Shown here piece by piece: positions 5,740 to 11,120 of a stretch of 11,120 nt of DNA. The DNA comes from CAYOYH01 sp964408165 (GTDB lineage: Bacteria; Patescibacteriota; Saccharimonadia; Saccharimonadales; CAYOYH01), in assembly GCA_964408165.1 (NCBI GenBank), contig CAYOYH010000025.1, positions 1 to 11,120 on the forward strand, in the 5' to 3' direction. Below the pieces are notes generated by a model. It was not told the origin of the DNA, ran no database searches, and saw only the letters and a program-made list of their open reading frames with translations. Each line of letters opens with the position of its first letter. Position 1 is the stretch's first letter. The translations under genes were made by a program, and so were the position numbers.

Positions 5740-7536
5740 TTATACGCTTCCAGCAGCTGCGACGCGGTTAACTTCATTCAGTGTTGTCTGACCACTCAGT
5801 GCTTTCAGGTAGCCGTCTTGACGCATCGTCACCATGCCCTGCTCCACTGCTGCCTTCTGTATTTCGCTACTGGGCACTTCCTTCAAAATCAACTCCTCGA
5901 TACGCTCAGTAACATCTAAAACTTCGTACAGACCAATACGGCCCTTGTACCCACCAGGAGTGTCCTTGCTATCGGTTCCCCTGTGTAGAGTATAAGCCTT
6001 GTCGCCGATTAAGGGCAAGTTTTCGTACCCTATATCCCCTGCAACGTTCTTGACGTCTTCTCTCTTTGTCGGCAAGAGGGCTTTTAAGGTCTCTTTTACA
6101 GACTCGGTTTCAAGCTTGGTTGATTCGTAGGATTCTTTACCGGTTTTGGCGATTCGACGAACCAACCGCTGACCAATAACCGTGTTCACCGTAGAAGCTA
6201 TTAAAAATGGTTCGATCCCCATATCCAGAAGTCTTGGCAACACCCCCGCCGCCGAATTAGTGTGCAATGTTGAAAACACCAAATGACCAGTCAGCGCCGC
6301 CTGTACCGCAAGCTGGGCGGTTTCTTTGTCGCGAATCTCGCCAACTAATACCACATCTGGATCTTGCCTTAAGATAGAGCGCAGTCCCGAAGCAAAGGTC
6401 AGTCCAACACTGTTATTCACCTGTATCTGATTGACGCCTTCCATTTTGTATTCCACCGGATCTTCCAGGGTAACGATGTTGATTTCGTCGCTAATTATTT
6501 CCTGCATCAAAGCATACATCGATGTAGACTTTCCAGAACCAGTCGGCCCGCTAGTAAGCACCATTCCGTTGGATTGTTTTATGCCTTTTCGAATAGTCCT
6601 CAAAGCGCGTCCCTGATACCCCATGTCTTCCAGTTGTAGGCTCGTACTAGATTTATCAAGCAGTCGAATAACCACTTGCTCGCCCCATACTACTGGGGAG
6701 ATGGCAATCCTTAAATCAATGGCGTTGTCGCCTACTTGCACAGTGAACTGACCGTCCTGGGGTACGCGATGTTCGTCAATTTTCAGGTTGGCTAAGATTT
6801 TTACTCGCGAAACAAATGCCGGCTCGATAGATTTTGGCAACTGCATAACTTCTCTGAGTACGCCGTCAACCCGCGCCCGAATTTTTAGACTGTCTTTTAG
6901 TGGTTCTGCATGAATATCCGATGCACCAACCTTAGCCGCATATTCCAGTATGGCACTCAGAGCCCGGCTAATAGGTGAATCCTGAACAATGGTTTTGACT
7001 TCTTTGACCTCCGAAGTACTGTCTTCTTCGCTAGCATCGGCTTTTTCTTCAGCCAAAGAGCTACTGCTAGCCTCAGCCGCTACTTCATCTAGATTCGTAC
7101 TGTACTGTTCTAAAACCTTCCTAATCCCTGCCTCTGAAGCCAGATACACTTTCAGAGGTTTGCCGATTTTGTTAGACAAAAAGTCCACCGCCTGAACATT
7201 GTTGGCGTCCAGCATCGCCACAACTAGCCGGTTCTGCATTTGCCCCAACGGTACCGCCATGAACCTCTCGGCTATATCTTTGGGCAGAAGCTTTAGTACT
7301 CCGGGGTCGCTTTTAGAACTAGTTAAATCGACATACGGCAACCCCGTAACCTTGGCAATAACGCTAGTCAATTGTTCGGTGCTGATTTTGCTACTTTGAA
7401 TCAAATACGCAAACAAACTCTCTTTGGACTGAGTAGCTTCGGTTCGACATTTTTTAAGTTCAGCGCTGGAAATCACCCCTTTCTTCACTAAAAGTGCTTC
7501 CACCTCTTTTTGATTTTCTGATGAGAGAATGCTCAT
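5740..7536 (-). CDS. pilB: Type IV pilus assembly ATPase PilB (GspE family), without the zinc tetracysteine motif
   Basis: This cytoplasmic hexameric ATPase powers pilin insertion. Its 598 aa comprise an N-terminal MshEN-type domain (about 1-145), an acidic Ser/Ala/Glu linker (148-180), then N2 and the ATPase core. GASDIHAEP is at 204-212, Walker A GPTGSGKS at 330-337, Asp box LEDPVEY at 357-363, Walker B with GEIRD at 390-403, and the His box GHLVFSTLHTNSAA at 417-430. The C-terminal GYKGRIGLYEVL (529-540) is present. The CxxC...CxxC zinc site that normally precedes it in GspE/PilB proteins is missing: the only cysteine in the protein is C30. It is separated by 15 bases from the 83-aa gene; the best ribosome binding site, AGGG, is weak and distant (about 13 bases). 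Confidence 0.97.
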   Translation of the reverse strand: MSILSSENQKEVEALLVKKGVISSAELKKCRTEATQSKESLFAYLIQSSKISTEQLTSVIAKVTGLPYVDLTSSKSDPGVLKLLPKDIAERFMAVPLGQMQNRLVVAMLDANNVQAVDFLSNKIGKPLKVYLASEAGIRKVLEQYSTNLDEVAAEASSSSLAEEKADASEEDSTSEVKEVKTIVQDSPISRALSAILEYAAKVGASDIHAEPLKDSLKIRARVDGVLREVMQLPKSIEPAFVSRVKILANLKIDEHRVPQDGQFTVQVGDNAIDLRIAISPVVWGEQVVIRLLDKSSTSLQLEDMGYQGRALRTIRKGIKQSNGMVLTSGPTGSGKSTSMYALMQEIISDEINIVTLEDPVEYKMEGVNQIQVNNSVGLTFASGLRSILRQDPDVVLVGEIRDKETAQLAVQAALTGHLVFSTLHTNSAAGVLPRLLDMGIEPFLIASTVNTVIGQRLVRRIAKTGKESYESTKLETESVKETLKALLPTKREDVKNVAGDIGYENLPLIGDKAYTLHRGTDSKDTPGGYKGRIGLYEVLDVTERIEELILKEVPSSEIQKAAVEQGMVTMRQDGYLKALSGQTTLNEVNRVAAAGSV

Positions 7537-7551
7537 GGATAGCTTGTCGCC

Positions 7552-7803
7552 CTAGTTCGAGGTGTCAAAGGGCCTATCTCTAGCCGCTTCACCAATTTCA
7601 ATCTTCTTCGTCGGATTAACAGCACCGTCATGAAATATCCTGGTACTCGGTTCGGGGAAATCGGCCTTAATAGGCACCGCTATTTCGACCTTAGTGCTTC
7701 TACTCTCAGGCGAATTAATGATTATTCCACCCAGCCAATAGGCAACAGCCAAACTAACGAGGGCTACTAAAACCAGCATGGCTTTGTCGCTTTGATTCAT
7801 CAT
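7552..7803 (-). CDS. Small single-span membrane protein between pilO and pilB
   Basis: I do not recognise a family. The 83-aa product has a short cytoplasmic start (MMNQSDKAM), one membrane helix at about 9-29, and a roughly 50-residue polar, proline-containing tail that should face outward. It has no cysteine, so it is not a lipoprotein. Its ATG overlaps the pilO stop as ATGA and has GAGG eight bases upstream, so it is a genuine, translationally coupled operon member. Its position, right after pilM-pilN-pilO, is that of pilP in diderm operons. PilP uses an extended N-terminal segment to bind PilN/PilO and a C-terminal domain to reach the secretin. This protein could be an anchor-plus-tail analogue lacking the secretin-binding part. 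That is inference from position and layout only. Confidence 0.8.
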   Translation of the reverse strand: MMNQSDKAMLVLVALVSLAVAYWLGGIIINSPESRSTKVEIAVPIKADFPEPSTRIFHDGAVNPTKKIEIGEAARDRPFDTSN

Positions 7804-8432
7804 TCTATCGTCCTCGTTTCAACTTCTAGAGATGTTCTGGGTTGGTAATAGGTAATCGCACGCATGGTGGCCTCCATGGCATCATAGTAGCCTTCCAGTT
7901 CAATGTTGATAATGCGTATCGGGCGAATCGTTAAATGTATTTCGCTAATAAACTCTCGGATACTACTGTAACTGCCTTTTACAGACAAACTGAACGGAAT
8001 CTCTATCGGCATGGGCTCTGTTTCAAACTGAATGGCGTCCACTTCTATGTCATCACCGCTGAACGATTCTAAAACCACATCGTTGCGTGCTACCAATGAT
8101 TCAATAGTTGTGGCTAGCGCAGGGAAATCATATCTACTTGGCAGGGCGTCCAAAACTGTACCAGCATCTACCTCTCCAGCCTCCAAGACTATGAAGCTGT
8201 TTTGCAACAATTCGATGTTTTCAATATTTTGACTCAACACCCTACTAGCTTCATCTTTTTGAGACACTACACGCTGGTAATGCCCGCTCAAGCTCCACAG
8301 AAAGTTCAAAGCAACTAGCGAAAAAGACACCACTACCGCCGCTACGGCTACAGCTATGAATATCTTGGTGCTGGTCTTCTTGATCAAATCTCTCTTGGTT
8401 ATGATGGCCGGCTTCCTGCTTAGCTTACTCAT
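7800..8432 (-). CDS. pilO: Type IV pilus alignment protein PilO
   Basis: This 210-aa bitopic membrane protein is expected to dimerise with PilN in the alignment subcomplex that links PilM to the rest of the machine. It has a basic cytoplasmic N-terminus (1-22), one membrane helix (about 23-47), a helical, possibly coiled-coil segment (about 50-80), and a C-terminal ferredoxin-like part ending in short strands (IPFSLSVKGSYSSIREFISEI at about 145-165). Sequence conservation in PilO is low, so the call rests on architecture and gene order. It overlaps pilN and the 83-aa gene by ATGA at each end. A good GGAGG site, ten bases before its ATG, lies inside the end of pilN. Confidence 0.9.
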   Translation of the reverse strand: MSKLSRKPAIITKRDLIKKTSTKIFIAVAVAAVVVSFSLVALNFLWSLSGHYQRVVSQKDEASRVLSQNIENIELLQNSFIVLEAGEVDAGTVLDALPSRYDFPALATTIESLVARNDVVLESFSGDDIEVDAIQFETEPMPIEIPFSLSVKGSYSSIREFISEIHLTIRPIRIINIELEGYYDAMEATMRAITYYQPRTSLEVETRTIE

Positions 8433-9118
8433 AATGCCTGATCCTCCCCTAGGGGCAGTTCCCTAAATAGGGTCTTCGGCCTCTCTGCCTCAGACTGGGT
8501 GCTTATAATATTGGGGACTGTTAGCCTCAAATCTTCCACGCGGTTGCTAAAAATAGTCGGCTCATAGCTAAATACAATCTTAAACCTACTGATTTCGTCG
8601 TCTATGCTAATCGCATCTAAAACCACACTGTTGAATGCCAGCATGGCGTCTTCGTTTCCGGCATACACAAAGCTGGCGTTTTTAAGCGTGTCCACATAAG
8701 TATTGATTGCCTTGAAATCATCGCCAGTGCCTCTTAATTCAAAAGTGCTGTCTTCAAAATCAACCACAACCTCGCTCAAATAGATACTATCCGGTGTTAG
8801 TATTTCGATGAAGCTAAACAGTCTAGTGACTACATTCTTGGATTCGTGCAATTGTGGCAAAGCCTCGAGCTGATTTCTAATGGTTACAATCTTAGCTAGG
8901 TCTTCCGTCTCCGCTATAATCTTGATGCTGGCGTCAATACTTCTTTGTGAATTAGCAATTTGCAATCTTTGCACTCCTAAAACATACGCCGACATCATTA
9001 GTACTGACGCTATAGCCACCGCCGACACCAAAATAGAGCTCATAATGAAGAATCGTTTGATTCTTTGAGAGCGGAGGTACTCTTTTTTTATATCGGGTAG
9101 TAAATTGAGTGAGATCAT
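8429..9118 (-). CDS. pilN: Type IV pilus alignment protein PilN
   Basis: This 229-aa bitopic protein opens with MISLNLLPD, the short conserved cytoplasmic tail (INLLP type) that docks into a groove of PilM. A membrane helix follows at about 23-47, then a helical segment and an extracytoplasmic ferredoxin-like domain (pattern SIYLSEVVVDFEDSTFELRG at about 110-130). A C-terminal extension of some 40 residues (EDLRLTVPNIISTQSE) follows; its role is unknown. It overlaps pilM by ATGA, with AAAGGGA as ribosome binding site inside the pilM end. Confidence 0.93.
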   Translation of the reverse strand: MISLNLLPDIKKEYLRSQRIKRFFIMSSILVSAVAIASVLMMSAYVLGVQRLQIANSQRSIDASIKIIAETEDLAKIVTIRNQLEALPQLHESKNVVTRLFSFIEILTPDSIYLSEVVVDFEDSTFELRGTGDDFKAINTYVDTLKNASFVYAGNEDAMLAFNSVVLDAISIDDEISRFKIVFSYEPTIFSNRVEDLRLTVPNIISTQSEAERPKTLFRELPLGEDQAL

Positions 9119-10158
9119 TCTACGGAATCCCTTTCAGCCAGCCCCACAGCCACTGCAAAATGGTTTGAAAGCGCTATGAGATCGTTGTGTTTAGACTGCG
9201 GGTAGGAGACATTTTGCCAGGCGTTGCCTATTTCTACCTGAATTCCAAGCTTGTTTGCCACATGCAACGGAAAACCTGGAAGCGTTGATGCGCCGCCAGA
9301 CACTACTATCTTTTCAATATTTACACCCGCGTACCGAGTGGTGAAAAACTTAATAGATTTCTGGACTTCGACAATTATAGAGTCCACAGTGGAATCTATA
9401 GCCCGCGCCACCTGCCCTTCCATTTTGTCTTGGTTGAGGCCAAATTTGTAGACAAATTGTATCGCCTGTTTCTCATCGATATTAAGATTCTGCACAGCCG
9501 CTTTAACAAATGCCTGACCTCCGGTAGGTATGGACCTGATGAGCCTTGGCGATTGATCAAGCACTATCACCAAGTCTGTTGCCTGAGCTCCAATATCTAG
9601 CACTAGATTAGCGCCTGGTGTGTCTTTTTTGAGCAGCGACCGAGACAAGGCCAACGCGTCTGGCTCAATGGCGACTACATTCAAGCCTAAACTCTCCAGC
9701 ATTTCCAAACGGTTTTCGGCGTACTGGTTAGATACACTAGCAATCAAAACTTCTGTTTTGTCGGCCCCTGACGGCGAAGCACCAAGTATCGCCCAGTCAA
9801 TCTTGGCCTCTTCTTTGCTCATAGGTATGTGAACATCGGCTTGGTACTCAATTGTTTTCTTGAGCTCAGCATCTGCCAGTTTTGGAAAATCAACTACCGT
9901 TGCAAACATCTTGCTTGAAGGTATCCCTACTACTACATCTTTGGTAGTTATGTTGGCTTGTGCCAGCAGTTTAGCCACAGCGTCTGCTAATTTTCGTTTA
10001 TCGGCAGGGGCATCGCTCTGCGCAATCCGAATATCTACCGGCATACTGCCGTATTTTACTAAGGCTTTTTGCGCCCCACCCTTAAGCTCAACCACTCTTA
10101 TGGCGGTCGTTCCAATATCTATGGCAAAGAAATCTCTGTTGCCCAGTAAGTCCAGCAT
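9115..10158 (-). CDS. pilM: Type IV pilus actin-like ATPase PilM
   Basis: This cytoplasmic actin/FtsA-like protein binds the PilN tail and the PilB/PilT motors. The ATP-site motifs are visible (numbering from the ATG at 10164): phosphate-1 AIDIGTTA at 14-21, phosphate-2 LDIGAQATDL at 189-198, and adenosine-site VVSGGAS at 287-293. The length of 347-349 aa is normal for the family. Two starts are possible, at 10164 and 10158. GAGG at 10167-10170 is eight bases before the second but only two before the first, so I prefer 10158. It is the first gene of the operon. The upstream sequence has TATGCT and TAAAAT-like -10 candidates (10173-10184) but no convincing -35; a heptad array begins 32 bases from the upstream ATG. 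Confidence 0.96.
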   Translation of the reverse strand: MLDLLGNRDFFAIDIGTTAIRVVELKGGAQKALVKYGSMPVDIRIAQSDAPADKRKLADAVAKLLAQANITTKDVVVGIPSSKMFATVVDFPKLADAELKKTIEYQADVHIPMSKEEAKIDWAILGASPSGADKTEVLIASVSNQYAENRLEMLESLGLNVVAIEPDALALSRSLLKKDTPGANLVLDIGAQATDLVIVLDQSPRLIRSIPTGGQAFVKAAVQNLNIDEKQAIQFVYKFGLNQDKMEGQVARAIDSTVDSIIVEVQKSIKFFTTRYAGVNIEKIVVSGGASTLPGFPLHVANKLGIQVEIGNAWQNVSYPQSKHNDLIALSNHFAVAVGLAERDSVE

Positions 10159-10195
10159 TTTCATTACCTCGTAATTTTAGCATAAGCCCTTTGGT

Positions 10196-10474
10196 GATAG
10201 AAGTTAGAATATTAGGATATAGGATATAGGAAACAGGAAACAGGAAACAGCAAACAGGAGGCAGGGAATGGGGAATGGGGAATGGGAAGTAAGCTGAAGG
10301 TTATAAAGTGGAAAGCTAGAATCCTGCAACTTCCACCTCAGACACCCCGCCTTTCACCTTCAACCTTCAACCTTTCACCCTTCACCTCCCGCCCTTCGCC
10401 TTTCGCCTTCGCCTCCCACCTTCAACCTCCCACCTCTTGCCTCGGACCTCCCAACTCGGAACTAGAAGTTTAGA
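10196..10474. repeat. 40-unit heptad repeat array between pilM and the toxin-antitoxin pair
   Basis: About 40 consecutive 7-bp units keep one phase with a single 6-base unit at 10406-10411. The first part (10196-10321) is purine-rich on the plus strand: ATATAGG twice, AAACAGG three times, GAATGGG three times. The second part (10322-10460) is pyrimidine-rich: CCTTCAA, CCTTTCA, CCTCCCA, CCTTTCG. The AAACAGG units are the complement of the TTTCCTG units at 264-291. Short open frames in this stretch are translations of the repeat and not genes. It fills the gap between the divergent pilM and antitoxin genes. Confidence 0.92.
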
Positions 10475-10477
10475 ATG

Positions 10478-10506
10478 TTGACATACATATACAAAAACAA
10501 TACAAT
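10478..10506 (+). promoter_or_regulatory. Sigma-70-type promoter of the toxin-antitoxin operon
   Basis: A perfect TTGACA (10478-10483), a 17-base spacer and TACAAT (10501-10506) match the consensus at eleven of twelve positions. The -10 ends only six bases before the antitoxin ATG at 10513, so transcription should start at or next to the start codon, giving a leaderless message. Confidence 0.8.
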
Positions 10507-10514
10507 TATTGTAT
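10500..10514. promoter_or_regulatory. Palindromic operator for antitoxin autoregulation
   Basis: ATACAA, a three-base centre and TTGTAT form a perfect palindrome that covers the -10 box and the start codon. Ribbon-helix-helix antitoxins commonly bind such sites to repress their own operon. The placement would block RNA polymerase. Confidence 0.6.
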
Positions 10515-10752
10515 GAGTAAAACAGTAAACATATCGTTTCCAGAGGAGCTATTGAACAAAATTGATGAAGCTGCAAAAGGTGAATATGCCAGCCGTAGTG
10601 ACTATATTCGTGAAACCCTAGTTCGTCGGTTGAAAGGTCAACGAATAGTAGACGAATGGGGTGATGATGGCAGCTGGGAGACGGTTGTAGACTTCGGCAA
10701 AGGTGTTAGTGCCCAGGAACTTATAAATCGCTTCAAACAGCTTAATGGATAA
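10513..10752 (+). CDS. Ribbon-helix-helix antitoxin (CopG/ParD-like)
   Basis: This small 79-aa DNA-binding protein is the likely antitoxin of a type II pair. The N-terminal KTVNISFPEELLNKIDEAAK (residues 3-22), followed by SRSDYIRETLVRRL, is the classic ribbon-helix-helix pattern: a beta strand for DNA contact, then two helices forming the dimer. The acidic, less ordered C-terminus (about 45-79) would wrap the toxin. It has no Shine-Dalgarno sequence and probably a leaderless mRNA. The downstream toxin gene overlaps it by eight bases. The pair is on the strand opposite the pil operon and is bounded by heptad arrays on both sides, which suggests acquisition as a unit. Confidence 0.92.
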   Translation: MSKTVNISFPEELLNKIDEAAKGEYASRSDYIRETLVRRLKGQRIVDEWGDDGSWETVVDFGKGVSAQELINRFKQLNG

Positions 10753-10978
10753 AATTGACAAAGCGCTCCTAAAAATCCCGCTCCCACAACGAAAGAAAAT
10801 TCTAAAAGCGCTTCATGCTATTGCCTGCAATGATCTAAACAATTTAGACATAAAGAAGATGCGGGATTTAAAGCACACGTACCGAGTGAGGGTAGGAACC
10901 TACAGACTGATCTTTACTAACGATGATGGCAAGAAGGTCGTCCAGAAAATTGCCAAAAGAGACAAGAGGATGTATTAG
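10745..10978 (+). CDS. RelE/ParE-family toxin
   Basis: This is the likely toxin partner. At 77 aa it is slightly shorter than typical RelE/ParE proteins (85-100 aa). Family features are the N-terminal helical pair (PLPQRKKILKALHAI, about 13-27), the beta-sheet core YRVRVGTYRLIF at 46-57, and the basic C-terminal KRDKRMY (71-77), which matches the usual H/KRxxxxY end. RelE-type members cut mRNA on the ribosome and ParE-type members poison gyrase; the sequence does not decide which. The ATG lies within the last codons of the antitoxin with no ribosome binding site, so translation is probably coupled. The TAG stop is also the end of the first unit of the following heptad array. Confidence 0.88.
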   Translation: MDKIDKALLKIPLPQRKKILKALHAIACNDLNNLDIKKMRDLKHTYRVRVGTYRLIFTNDDGKKVVQKIAKRDKRMY

Positions 10979-11118
10979 GAGTTAGGAAATGGGGAACAGG
11001 GAATAGCAAAAAGGAAAAAGGGAACAGGAAAAGGCGAAAAGCAAATAGGCAACAGGCAAGACGAAACAGGCAAAATCCAAGAGGAAAGAGAAAAAAGGCA
11101 ACAAGAAACAATAAAGAT
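10972..11118. repeat. Heptad repeat array after the toxin gene, running to the window end
   Basis: Twenty units keep one phase from GTATTAG, which contains the toxin stop codon, through GAGTTAG, GAAATGG, GGAACAG, GGAATAG and many A/G-rich variants to GAAACAA at 11105-11111. It is purine-rich on the plus strand. The complementary frame encodes a low-complexity hydrophobic string that I regard as spurious. The array may continue beyond the window. Confidence 0.88.
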
Positions 11119-11120
11119 GA

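Noticed and set aside
4649..9117. TGA read as glycine, as in some CPR groups
   Set aside because: pilT, pilO, pilN and pilM all end at TGA at expected lengths, three of them in ATGA overlaps with the next gene.
10173..10207. Promoter for the pil operon upstream of pilM
   Set aside because: TATGCT and TAAAAT resemble -10 boxes, but no acceptable -35 is found at the right distance. It is mentioned only in the pilM entry.
10282..10576. Small open frames on both strands over the heptad array before the antitoxin
   Set aside because: Their products are Pro/Ser- or Arg/Gly-rich translations of 7-bp repeats, with no start signals. One would also run antisense into the antitoxin gene.
10917..11111. 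Minus-strand frame encoding a hydrophobic Phe/Leu-rich peptide after the toxin
   Set aside because: The sequence is the complement of the A/G-rich heptads; its hydrophobicity follows from composition, and it overlaps the toxin gene.

Overview
The window is a chromosomal type IV pilus (T4P) locus, most likely from a member of the Candidate Phyla Radiation (Patescibacteria). This placement is an inference. It rests on a compact pilA-like/pilC/pilT/pilB/(small membrane protein)/pilO/pilN/pilM minus-strand operon with no pilQ secretin gene, on a CPR-style pilin, and on unusual low-complexity intergenic DNA. TGA is used as a stop (pilT, pilO, pilN, pilM), which argues against the TGA=Gly groups Gracilibacteria and Absconditabacteria.

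Layout. 1-865 has no gene; it holds 7-bp-period degenerate repeats (1-368), a long imperfect palindrome (377-516), and several copies of a small hairpin-forming repeat (about 552-819). 866-1759 (minus) is the prepilin peptidase pilD, which carries the same 7-bp repeat inside its reading frame. 1760-2274 is again heptad repeats, one inverted copy of the hairpin repeat and a second long palindrome. 2275-2587 (plus) is a broken ribosomal protein L21 gene (rplU) with one nonsense codon and one frameshift, behind an intact-looking promoter. 2675-10164 (minus) is the pilus operon, read pilM, pilN, pilO, 83-aa membrane protein, pilB, pilT, pilC, pilin; the first four overlap by ATGA. 10196-10474 is a 40-unit heptad array. 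10513-10978 (plus) is a ribbon-helix-helix antitoxin/RelE-like toxin pair with a strong promoter and palindromic operator. Another heptad array runs from the toxin stop codon to the window end.

The genes work together as a near-complete inner-membrane T4P machine. PilD processes the prepilin, PilB powers assembly, PilT powers retraction, PilC is the platform, and PilM-PilN-PilO form the alignment complex. The small membrane protein sits where pilP sits in diderm bacteria. No secretin or minor pilins are in the window.

The most unusual feature is the heptad DNA. Arrays of up to 40 consecutive units keep an exact 7-bp length while the unit sequence changes continually. They occupy most of the longer gaps, abut stop codons, and have entered the pilD coding sequence in frame. 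The second is a family of structured repeats around pilD, whose copies show compensatory base-pair changes.
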